Origin: DATKGP01 sp035510775
GTDB taxonomy: Bacteria > Patescibacteriota > UBA1384 > 2-12-FULL-50-11
Direction: 5' to 3'
Assembly (NCBI GenBank): GCA_035510775.1
Contig: DATKGP010000024.1
Coordinates: forward strand, 1 to 16,769
DNA: 16,769 nucleotides
Shown: positions 1-5,451 of the stretch, piece by piece
How positions within the stretch are numbered: the stretch's first letter is position 1
Layout: each line of letters starts with the position of its first letter
Translations under genes and position numbers: made by a program
The notes under the pieces: model-generated
The model's input: the letters and a program-made list of their open reading frames with translations, nothing else
Told to the model about the DNA's origin: nothing
Database searches by the model: none

Positions 1-27
1 AGGAGGAGAGCGGTTTTCTTTTTGTTG

Positions 28-98
28 AGCCGATGACGGGAGTCGAACCCATATTCCTACTTTACGAAAGTAGTGTTCTGCCGTTGAACCACATCGGC
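28..98 (-). tRNA. tRNA-Thr, anticodon CGU
   Basis: The reverse strand folds into a complete cloverleaf. It has a 7-bp acceptor stem (GCCGATG with CATCGGC), a D arm GTTC/GAAC, an anticodon stem CTACT/AGTAG around the loop TTCGTAA, and a T arm ATGGG/CCCGT with loop TTCGACT. The anticodon is CGT, which reads the threonine codon ACG. The discriminator base is U and no CCA is encoded after it (CAA follows), so the 3' end must be added by nucleotidyltransferase. It lies downstream of the MazG-like gene and its terminator, and has its own extended -10 promoter. Confidence 0.95.
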
Positions 99-107
99 GG
101 CAACGTA

Positions 108-116
108 AGTATACCA
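108..116 (-). promoter_or_regulatory. Extended -10 promoter of tRNA-Thr
   Basis: On the minus strand the sequence TGGTATACT lies 9 nt upstream of the mature tRNA 5' end. This is a TGn extension plus TATACT, which matches the -10 consensus at 5 of 6 positions. No good -35 box is seen, as is usual for extended -10 promoters. The start point would fall only a few bases before the tRNA. Confidence 0.5.
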
Positions 117-152
117 AGAAAACGGCCGAACTTCAGCCGTAAATTAAAGAAA

Positions 153-184
153 TTAACCTCGCGGGCGGAAACCCGCGAGGTTAA
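153..184 (-). terminator. Terminator after the MazG-like gene
   Basis: A perfect 13-bp stem (TTAACCTCGCGGG with its complement) encloses a 6-nt loop. On the minus strand it is followed by TTTCTTTAATTT. The stem includes the stop codon of the MazG-like gene, so transcription would end immediately after it and before tRNA-Thr. Confidence 0.8.
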
Positions 185-489
185 TCGGTGACTTCGTCCA
201 GAACGATGCCTTTGGAAAAGCTACCGCGGTCGGCAGCTTTCAGGCTTCGGTGATGTTCTAGGTCGTTGTAGTCGATGCCGAGCTCGTCGGCCAGCGCCAA
301 AACAACCTCATACAAATCGGCCAGCTCGTCGATGCTGGGCTTGGTCTCGAGCTCGTCGGTCTCCTCATGAGCTTTGGCAATAAGTCGGGCGAGCCGTTCT
401 TCCTTGCTCGCCAAGTGCCATTTGGCGGTTTCACCTTTCTCCTCGATGATCTCGGGGATGTTGTCGCGAACCAACTTGTCGTACTTCAT
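181..489 (-). CDS. MazG-like nucleotide pyrophosphohydrolase
   Basis: A 102-aa all-alpha protein of the family that opens with YDKLVRDNIPEII, often annotated as phosphoribosyl-ATP pyrophosphohydrolase-like or MazG-like. Members hydrolyse nucleoside triphosphates to monophosphate and pyrophosphate using Mg2+ held by acidic residues. Here the acidic sites are AHEETDEL (about residues 40-47) and ELADLYE (about 55-61). There are no other histidine-biosynthesis genes nearby, so a house-cleaning role (removing damaged or excess NTPs) is likelier than a role in histidine synthesis; that is inference. A GTG three codons upstream (496-498) would give 105 aa, but it abuts the predicted -10 box, so the ATG at 489 is preferred. 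No Shine-Dalgarno site is visible. Confidence 0.85.
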   Translation of the reverse strand: MKYDKLVRDNIPEIIEEKGETAKWHLASKEERLARLIAKAHEETDELETKPSIDELADLYEVVLALADELGIDYNDLEHHRSLKAADRGSFSKGIVLDEVTD

Positions 490-498
490 CGTAGCCAC

Positions 499-526
499 AG
501 CATATTTTTTCCGTTACTGAAGTCAA
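499..526 (-). promoter_or_regulatory. Promoter of the MazG-like gene, possibly leaderless
   Basis: On the minus strand TTGACT and TATGCT are separated by 16 nt, and the ATG at 489 lies 9 nt after the -10 box. A start point 6-8 nt past the -10 would leave a leader of only 1-3 nt. The -35 box sits just downstream of the permease stop codon. Confidence 0.45.
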
Positions 527-532
527 GCGTAA

Positions 533-1300
533 CTACTTGAGGGCCTTGCGAAACGACAGCAGCACGATGGTGACGAAAACCACAAACATTCCGCCGGCCG
601 CCAAAAAAGCGTAGCCGATATCTTGGCCGCCCCAGCCGCGAATCACCAGCGACCGGATACCCTCGATAATATATGTTACTGGGTTGTAATCAGTTACCAC
701 GGCGAAATTATGAGGCAGAAGTGCCCGAGGCGTCTGCGAGGTTGTTAGATATAGCAACGGGAAGACCAAGATGAAAAGTGACTGAACTAGTCTGGCGTTC
801 TGCGTTCGTAGCGCGCTGATCATCCCAATACAGCTCCAAGCCATGGCGAAGATGATAAGAATCGAGAAGATAACCAAAACCCCAAGTACGCCGGTTTTAA
901 TTTTTACACCCCAAATTAGAAGTAGTATTAGCATTACAATGCCTTGCCCGAGCGACTGAACAGCAATTTCAGTGAGTATAGCTAGAACAATTGCTAGGCG
1001 ATTTATCGGCATAATAATTAATTTTTTGAAATAACCGCCTTGAATGTCTTGAACCAGCTCAATCCCAGCATTTCCAGCCGAAAAGAAGATAGCCGTAAAC
1101 AGGGCAACAGGCGCGATGAAGTCTTTATAAGACACATTGGGGAAGCCGGGCACTTTTGACAATGCCGAAAGAGATAGTGAGTTCACGGCGAAGAAGAAAA
1201 TCGGCATAAAGAACGGTGGCAACAGTGCCAAGAGCGGTCGCCAAATCAGCTTAATATTGCGGATGGAAAGATAGTACCAATCACTGAAAAAGGTACTCAT
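533..1300 (-). CDS. ABC-2 type exporter, membrane subunit
   Basis: A 255-aa integral membrane protein of the ABC-2 (DrrB/YadH-like) permease family. It has about six hydrophobic segments: residues ~20-40, 62-80, 105-130, 135-160, 170-190 and 228-250. Family landmarks are the cytoplasmic GGYFKKLIIMPINR stretch after the second segment and NPVTYIIEGIRSL before the last. Such subunits pair with a separate ATPase to export lipophilic compounds, glycans or drugs; the substrate cannot be read from sequence. The cognate ATPase (1487-2275) is upstream in the same direction, but 186 bp of repeat DNA separates the genes, which is unusual for this normally tight pair. The N-terminus MSTFF follows no clear Shine-Dalgarno site. 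Confidence 0.88.
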   Translation of the reverse strand: MSTFFSDWYYLSIRNIKLIWRPLLALLPPFFMPIFFFAVNSLSLSALSKVPGFPNVSYKDFIAPVALFTAIFFSAGNAGIELVQDIQGGYFKKLIIMPINRLAIVLAILTEIAVQSLGQGIVMLILLLIWGVKIKTGVLGVLVIFSILIIFAMAWSCIGMISALRTQNARLVQSLFILVFPLLYLTTSQTPRALLPHNFAVVTDYNPVTYIIEGIRSLVIRGWGGQDIGYAFLAAGGMFVVFVTIVLLSFRKALK

Positions 1301-1305
1301 CTTTC

Positions 1306-1440
1306 AAAAATCCTAAATCCTAAATTCGAAATCCTAAACAAATTCAAAATTCTAAGGCTCAAAACGAGCCCGAGTTTTGAATTTTGATATTTTGGATTTT
1401 GGGCTTGTTTAGTATTTAGTGCTTCGTATTTAGTGCTTAT
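1306..1440. repeat. AT-rich imperfect foldback repeat
   Basis: The space between the two ABC exporter genes holds a long imperfect inverted repeat. The left arm carries units such as AATCCTAAATCCTAAATTCG and CTAAACAAATTCAAAATT. The right arm carries the complementary types TTTTGAATTTTGATATTTTG, GGGCTTGTTTAG and two copies of TATTTAGTGCTT. Both arms share a CTAAACAA/TTGTTTAG core about 15-20 nt outside a central hairpin (GGCTC-AAAAC-GAGCC, 1356-1370). The composition differs sharply from the flanking coding DNA. It resembles 'CTAAATTCTAAA... TTTAGAATTTAG' intergenic repeats that I recall from several environmental bacterial lineages, but that comparison is from memory. Confidence 0.7.
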
Positions 1441-1486
1441 CATGATTATTTTCGTCCTCGAAAAGAGCGCGAGTGATTAGCGAGCC

Positions 1487-2275
1487 TCATCCCCTTGCCC
1501 TCGCGAACGGATCGGGCGCGTTGGCGTTAACCTCTTCGTTGCCCAAATTGCTGCCGGTGGTTTTCAAGAAAACCTCGTCCATATTTTTGGCGTTGTGTTT
1601 GGCCAGCAATTCCGCAGGGGTGCCGCCGGTGACGATTTTTCCTTGATCCATAATTTCAATTCGGTCACAAAGTGTTTCTGCTTCTTCCATAAAGTGAGTT
1701 GTTAGGAAAATAGTCATGCCTTCTTTATTAAGCTGGCGCAAGTGCCCCCAAATGAGCTGTCGGGCGTGCGGATCCAAACCTTGAGTTGGCTCGTCGAGAA
1801 ATAAAATCTTCGGTTTATGAATTAGAGACAGCGCTAAATCGAAGCGGCGACGCATTCCACCAGAGTAAGTGGAGGTAAATTTATCGGCGACCTTTTCCAG
1901 CTCAACGAGTTTGAGTAGAGTTCCTATCTGTTCGTCGATTTCGGCTTTGGGCATATGGTAAAGACGACCGTGAAGCTGCATCATCTCTCGGGCAGTCGCC
2001 ACTTCATCAAGCCCGACTTCTTGCATGGCAAAGCCAATTCGCTTGTAAATCTCGTCGGCATGTTCGGAAATTTCCAGACCATCGATTTTAACGGAACCAC
2101 TCGTCTTTTTTACCAGGTTGACGAGCATGTTTATTGTTGTGGTTTTACCGGCACCGTTAGGGCCAAGAAAACCGAAAAACTCACCTTGCTGAACATCGAA
2201 ACTAATTCCCCGGACAGCTTTGACATCGCCGGGGTAGGTTTTTGTGAGGTTATCCACCTCGATGATTTTTGACAT
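1487..2275 (-). CDS. ABC-2 type exporter, ATP-binding subunit
   Basis: A 262-aa ATPase of the DrrA/CcmA-like class that powers the membrane subunit at 533-1300. The order of motifs is complete: Walker A GPNGAGKTT (38-46), Q-loop MQEVG, signature YSGGMRRR (about 140), Walker B KILFLDEPTQGLD (about 158-170) and the switch histidine in LTTHFMEEAE (about 192). The signature SGGMRRR and the D-loop GLDPHAR are typical of drug/daunorubicin-type exporters. The C-terminal ~50 residues form the usual short extension after the nucleotide-binding domain. The ATG at 2275 matches the family start (MSKIIEVDNLTKTY). No Shine-Dalgarno site is seen; a weak TTGACC box lies about 31 nt upstream of the ATG. Confidence 0.92.
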   Translation of the reverse strand: MSKIIEVDNLTKTYPGDVKAVRGISFDVQQGEFFGFLGPNGAGKTTTINMLVNLVKKTSGSVKIDGLEISEHADEIYKRIGFAMQEVGLDEVATAREMMQLHGRLYHMPKAEIDEQIGTLLKLVELEKVADKFTSTYSGGMRRRFDLALSLIHKPKILFLDEPTQGLDPHARQLIWGHLRQLNKEGMTIFLTTHFMEEAETLCDRIEIMDQGKIVTGGTPAELLAKHNAKNMDEVFLKTTGSNLGNEEVNANAPDPFARARG

Positions 2276-2530
2276 GTTAAGGTAGTGTCTCGAAAATACT
2301 TTGGTCGGTCAACTGCAGGATCTCCAAAAACAACCTTAAGCTTGGGACTTCGTCTAAAGAATGTGTGTAAACAGCGTCGGAATCTCGCCGTTTTTGCTAA
2401 TGCTTTTAATTCAGGCCGGCGTAGTGTCGAGTCATGGACGATGTGGCATTGGCGTATGAACGCCATCAGGACGATCATCCGACTTGAGGCGGGATGCCTC
2501 AAAGCCTAAACATTTGTTCCACCTCAACTC
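2276..2530. other. Gene-free stretch upstream of the ABC ATPase; no confident gene
   Basis: Two overlapping open frames exist: a plus-strand 74-codon frame starting with GTG at 2285 and ending at 2509, and a minus-strand frame entering from about 2502. Neither shows clear codon bias or a recognisable domain, and neither has a convincing ribosome-binding site. The plus frame is basic (many Arg/Lys) and ends just before the hairpin at 2531, which keeps it possible. A small hairpin TTGAGGC-GGGAT-GCCTCAA lies at 2484-2502. The stretch must also carry the promoter for the exporter ATPase. I cannot assign a function. Confidence 0.4.
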
Positions 2531-2567
2531 AAGCAAAATTCCCCAGCGATGGCTGGGGATTTTGCTT
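2531..2567. terminator. Strong bidirectional hairpin terminator
   Basis: An arm AAGCAAAATTCCCCAGC is followed by the loop GATG and the near-perfect complement GCTGGGGATTTTGCTT, with one base bulged. The outer stem is A/T-rich on both sides, so both strands end in a T-rich run. It would stop transcription arriving from tRNA-Gly on the minus strand and any plus-strand transcript from 2285-2509. Confidence 0.6.
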
Positions 2568-2587
2568 GTATTTAGATTTAATGCGTC

Positions 2588-2647
2588 CGTCTCCTCGTCC
2601 GCCTCGTCCTCGCAACAGCGAGAGACGAGCGAGACGGGGACGAGACG
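2588..2647. repeat. GC-rich hairpin repeat, copy 1
   Basis: A long imperfect hairpin with loop AACA lies 3 bp beyond the discriminator end of tRNA-Gly. Its core CGTCCTCGC-loop-GCGAGAGACG, followed by GCGAGACGGGG, recurs almost base for base in the hairpin at 3265-3311. No T-run follows on the minus strand, so it is not a classical terminator for the tRNA. It may instead be a processing signal or a dispersed repeat. Confidence 0.6.
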
Positions 2648-2650
2648 ATG

Positions 2651-2722
2651 AGCGGTGGACCGGATTCGAACCGGCGACCTTCTCCTTGGGAAGGAGACAT
2701 TCTACCACTGAACTACCACCGC
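2651..2722 (-). tRNA. tRNA-Gly, anticodon CCC
   Basis: The minus strand folds into a full cloverleaf. The acceptor stem is GCGGTGG/CCACCGC, the D arm GTTC/GAAT, the anticodon stem TCTCC/GGAGA with loop TTCCCAA, and the T arm GCCGG/CCGGT with loop TTCGAAT. The anticodon CCC reads GGG. The discriminator is U and no CCA is encoded. A long open frame on the plus strand runs through it, but that frame is not coding here. Confidence 0.96.
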
Positions 2723-2742
2723 CAAACATTTTCGACCACACT

Positions 2743-2773
2743 ACTTTACCGCAACGCCAGTTTGGAGTAAACT
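2743..2773. promoter_or_regulatory. Overlapping face-to-face promoters for tRNA-Gly and the 149-aa gene
   Basis: On the plus strand TTTACC (2745-2750) and TAAACT (2768-2773) are 17 nt apart and would start transcription about 25 nt before the ATG at 2803. On the minus strand TTTACT (2771-2766) and TAAAGT (2748-2743) are also 17 nt apart and would start about 14 nt before tRNA-Gly. Each -10 box overlaps the opposite strand's -35 box, so only one polymerase could bind at a time. Confidence 0.45.
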
Positions 2774-2802
2774 TACACACAGTTTGTTCGCGAGAGGTGG
2801 AT

Positions 2803-3252
2803 ATGACACAGCGCTTTGGTTTCGTCGTTCTGTGTTCGGTGCCAAAAGGCCTAAAGGGCAATGGCTTCGCCGAGATTTTCGAGGCCAACAAAGACGAGGT
2901 CGCGTCTGTTCTTGAAGGCATCACCGACAGAAAGGAAATTGAGAGAATTGTTTCGGAGGTTTGTCCTGAAGATGAGTATAAAGCCGTCGAAAAGGTGCTC
3001 TCGAAAGGCCGGGGTCGAGTGGTTTGGGATCACCTGTGTCGAATGTATGGCAGTGACGGCCGGCCTTGCATCCCCTTGCTCGTCCCGCTCAACCTCAAGG
3101 CCGCGGGCGACATAGCCGCTTGGTTCGTGGATGTGCTCGACACACAGGCCAAGACGGTTGGTCGGTACTTTCATCGTGGCGACATCTTCGCTTTGATCCT
3201 TGACGGCCAGCCTCACCTGCCCCTACTTGCAGAGTGCTTGATGCCGAACTAG
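2803..3252 (+). CDS. Unrecognised 149-aa protein
   Basis: I do not recognise this family. The product is a soluble-looking mixed alpha/beta protein with no signal peptide or membrane segment. The N-terminus is hydrophobic and beta-like (FGFVVLCSVPKG). An acidic helical middle follows (EIFEANKDEVASVLEG, then ITDRKEIERIVSEVC), and the second half is hydrophobic with PCIPLLVPLNLKAAGDIAAW and GDIFALILDGQPHLPLLAEC. It has five cysteines, none in a metal-binding pair. The ATG at 2803 is chosen because AGAGGTGG lies 3-4 nt upstream and a promoter lies at 2745-2773; upstream in-frame codons overlap tRNA-Gly and cannot be real. It is monocistronic, with a terminator 12 nt after its stop, and is flanked by two related hairpins. 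Confidence 0.7.
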   Translation: MTQRFGFVVLCSVPKGLKGNGFAEIFEANKDEVASVLEGITDRKEIERIVSEVCPEDEYKAVEKVLSKGRGRVVWDHLCRMYGSDGRPCIPLLVPLNLKAAGDIAAWFVDVLDTQAKTVGRYFHRGDIFALILDGQPHLPLLAECLMPN

Positions 3253-3264
3253 CCCGTATCCGGT

Positions 3265-3320
3265 CCCGCCCGCTTCGTCCTCGCTAAAAGCGAGAGACGG
3301 GCGAGGCGGGGCTTTTCTTT
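3265..3320 (+). terminator. Terminator after the 149-aa gene (GC-rich hairpin repeat, copy 2)
   Basis: Two GC-rich arms (3265-3284 and 3290-3311) enclose the loop TAAAA, and the hairpin is followed by CTTTTCTTTT, a standard intrinsic terminator tail. The inner core CGTCCTCGC ... GCGAGAGACG and the distal GCGAGGCGGGG match the hairpin beside tRNA-Gly (2588-2647), so this is also the second copy of that repeat. Confidence 0.75.
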
Positions 3321-3347
3321 TGGGGGTGGTTTAACTACTATTAATGT

Positions 3348-4364
3348 ATGGAGGGCAGGAAAAAAGTCGCGTTTTTTGAGGTAGAACCGTGGGAGAAAGA
3401 TTATTTTGAGGACAAACTCGGCGGCCGAGCCGAGATGGTCTTCCACCCGGAGCGACTGACTTTAGACAATATCGACCTAGCCACCGACGCCGATTACCTG
3501 GCGGTTTTTGTCTACTCGGATTTATCAGGTCGAGCACTTGATTTACTACCGCATCTCCGCGGCGTGGCGACGATGTCAGTCGGCTTCGATCATATCGATA
3601 TTGAAGAGGCGGAAAAGAAAAAAATAATTATTTCCAATGTTCCGGCTTACGGGCCGAATACCGTCGCCGAGCACACCATTGCCTTGCTTTTGGCGCTGTC
3701 GCGAAACATTGTTCCGTCCGTCGAGCGCACCAAAGAAGAGCTGTACGATTATCGCGGTCTGTCGGGTTGGGATCTTTCAGGCAAAACCCTGGGTATTATT
3801 GGCACCGGCAAAATCGGCGCTCTTGTTGCCCGCATCGCCAGCGGACTCAATATGAAAATTATCGCCTTTGACCCTCATCAAAACCAAGAAATTGTCGATA
3901 AATACCAAGTAGAATATCTGGAGATGCCGGCGCTCTTGGCTCGCTCCGACGTTATTACCCTACACGTGCCAATGTGCCCGGAGAATAAATGGTTGCTGGG
4001 CAAGGACGAGTTTAGCAAAATGAAAAAGGGCGTGGTGATTCTGAACACCGCCCGCGGCGGTCTGGTTGATCCGGACGCCCTCCTAGAAGCTCTGAACAAC
4101 GGCATCGTCTCCCAGGCCGGTATCGATGTTCTAGAGGACGAAGGCTTGCTCAAGGAAGAGAAGCAGTTCATGTCCCCGTATTTTAAGCTCAAAGACTATC
4201 AAACGGCACTAATTGATCACGCTCTAATGCGTCATCCCAAGGTTTTGGTGACTCCGCACAATGCCTTCAACAGCCGCGAGGCCCTGCGGAACATTTTAGA
4301 CACGACCGTTAAGAATCTGGAAGGAATGATGGAGGGAGATCCGGTCAATGTGGTGGAGAAGTAA
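3348..4364 (+). CDS. D-2-hydroxyacid dehydrogenase, D-lactate dehydrogenase-like
   Basis: A 338-aa NAD-dependent D-2-hydroxyacid dehydrogenase. The Rossmann motif is GTGKIG (152-157) and D175 after the second strand favours NAD over NADP. The catalytic set is complete: R236 in TARGG, E265 in DVLEDE and H304 in TPHN. The NVPAYGPNTVAEHT stretch (97-110) is the D-lactate dehydrogenase style, so pyruvate to D-lactate is the likeliest reaction, although related 2-oxoacids cannot be excluded. As first gene of the operon containing GAPDH, it could regenerate NAD+ in fermentation. A TACTAT box ends 6 nt before the ATG, but no good -35 and no close Shine-Dalgarno site are visible. The stop lies 2 nt before rpiB. 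Confidence 0.88.
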   Translation: MEGRKKVAFFEVEPWEKDYFEDKLGGRAEMVFHPERLTLDNIDLATDADYLAVFVYSDLSGRALDLLPHLRGVATMSVGFDHIDIEEAEKKKIIISNVPAYGPNTVAEHTIALLLALSRNIVPSVERTKEELYDYRGLSGWDLSGKTLGIIGTGKIGALVARIASGLNMKIIAFDPHQNQEIVDKYQVEYLEMPALLARSDVITLHVPMCPENKWLLGKDEFSKMKKGVVILNTARGGLVDPDALLEALNNGIVSQAGIDVLEDEGLLKEEKQFMSPYFKLKDYQTALIDHALMRHPKVLVTPHNAFNSREALRNILDTTVKNLEGMMEGDPVNVVEK

Positions 4365-4366
4365 AG

Positions 4367-4795
4367 ATGCTGTATCTTGCTGCCGATCATGCCGGGTTTG
4401 AACTGAAAGAGAAAATCTGTCACCGGCTGGCTGCCCGCGGGGTGGCTTTTGAGGATTTCGGAACTTTTTCCACCAAGCCAGTTGACTACCCCGACTTAAC
4501 TAAACAAGTGGTCAAAGAAGTCTTGAAGCATAATGGCCGGGGAATACTCTTTTGTGCCTCGGGCGAAGGGGTGGCAATAGCGGCCAATCGTTTTAAAGGC
4601 ATTCGAGCAGCCTTGGTCTGGAAAGAATCGGTGGCCGTCGAAACCCGCGAGGACAATGACGCCAACGTTTTGGCACTGCCGGCTAAATATCTAAGCGAAG
4701 AAGAGGCCTGGCAGATTGTCTCCGCTTTTCTGTCCACAACCTTCAGCCATGCCGAACGCCACCTGCGCCGAATTAAACAGCTAGACAACCTCTAA
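4367..4795 (+). CDS. rpiB: Ribose-5-phosphate isomerase B family
   Basis: A 142-aa RpiB/LacAB-family sugar-phosphate isomerase, interconverting ribose-5-phosphate and ribulose-5-phosphate in the non-oxidative pentose phosphate pathway. Family marks are DHAGFELK (7-14), the FGTFS/DYPD region (31-43), the active-site loop CASGEG (63-68) followed by IAANR, and the C-terminal HAERHLRRI. The catalytic Cys63 is present. Two active-site positions differ from E. coli RpiB: the loop is CASGEG rather than CGTGxG (Thr to Ser), and the usual His of RxHND is Asp96 (REDND). The gene sits between the dehydrogenase and the epimerase; its stop overlaps the next start by one base (TAATG), implying translational coupling. 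Confidence 0.87.
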   Translation: MLYLAADHAGFELKEKICHRLAARGVAFEDFGTFSTKPVDYPDLTKQVVKEVLKHNGRGILFCASGEGVAIAANRFKGIRAALVWKESVAVETREDNDANVLALPAKYLSEEEAWQIVSAFLSTTFSHAERHLRRIKQLDNL

Positions 4796-5451
4796 TGCGC
4801 TCGCGAACTCCGATAATTCCCTCAATTCTGACCGACAACCCGGAGGAGTTTAATCGCCGGCTAGACTTTGCCAAAAAGAACACCCAGTCGGCTCAAATTG
4901 ATTTAACGGACGGCAACTTTTGCACCGGCTCGACCCTAAAAGTGGAGGATTGGCCAAAAATTGATTTGGAATACAGCGAGGCCCATTTGATGGTCAATGA
5001 CCCGCTGAAATATTTTCAGACCTTAAAAGAAAAAAATATTACTCGGGCGATTGTTCACATAGAGTCGATTTTTGACTTAGAAGTTTTAGCAAACAAAGCT
5101 CGTGAACTCGATTTGTTGTTGGGTTTTGCAGTTAGCCCGGACACCGATTTGGAGAAGCTTAAGCCTTTTTATCCTGTGAGTAACTGTATCTTGGTTATGG
5201 GCGTGGTGCCGGGTAGCGAGCACCAAGAAATGTTAGAGACAACACCGCTAGCGGTCAGTTTTCTCAAGAAGCAGCCCGGTCGGCTAATTGTTAGCGTTGA
5301 TGGTGGGGTTAATACCAAGACAATTGTCGAGCTCCAAAAGCACGGCGCCAACTATTTTGTGGTCGGTTCGGCTCTGTTTGGTCAAGGCGATCCGGCGGAT
5401 AACTATCAAACTTTACTAGAGAAATTAGGCGATGACCAACAAAGAACTTGA
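4795..5451 (+). CDS. rpe: Divergent ribulose-phosphate 3-epimerase
   Basis: A 218-aa TIM-barrel protein aligning over its length with ribulose-5-phosphate 3-epimerase, which interconverts ribulose- and xylulose-5-phosphate. Landmarks are PSIL (9-12), IDLTDGNF (35-42), EAHLMV (62-67), VMGVVPG (134-140) and VSVDGGVN (166-173). Both catalytic aspartates (D36, D169) and the ligand H64 are kept. The first metal-ligand histidine of the canonical HxD motif is Gln34, and the canonical NPGFGGQ loop reads VPGSEHQ. It is therefore a divergent member, and a shifted metal preference or sugar specificity is possible. Its position between rpiB and transketolase supports the epimerase role. It starts on the stop of rpiB and its last 20 nt overlap the transketolase N subunit. 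Confidence 0.8.
   Translation: MRSRTPIIPSILTDNPEEFNRRLDFAKKNTQSAQIDLTDGNFCTGSTLKVEDWPKIDLEYSEAHLMVNDPLKYFQTLKEKNITRAIVHIESIFDLEVLANKARELDLLLGFAVSPDTDLEKLKPFYPVSNCILVMGVVPGSEHQEMLETTPLAVSFLKKQPGRLIVSVDGGVNTKTIVELQKHGANYFVVGSALFGQGDPADNYQTLLEKLGDDQQRT

Noticed and set aside
1306..1440. CRISPR-like array in the AT-rich repeat
   Set aside because: The repeated units are short, variable and arranged as an inverted repeat without regular spacers, and there are no cas genes in the window.
1955..2509. Open frames overlapping the start of the ABC ATPase on either strand
   Set aside because: They overlap the conserved Walker A region in other frames and have no coding bias or recognisable domain.
2494..2802. 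Upstream extension of the 149-aa gene
   Set aside because: The frame is open but runs through the hairpin repeat and the antisense of tRNA-Gly. A promoter and a ribosome-binding site lie immediately before the ATG at 2803.
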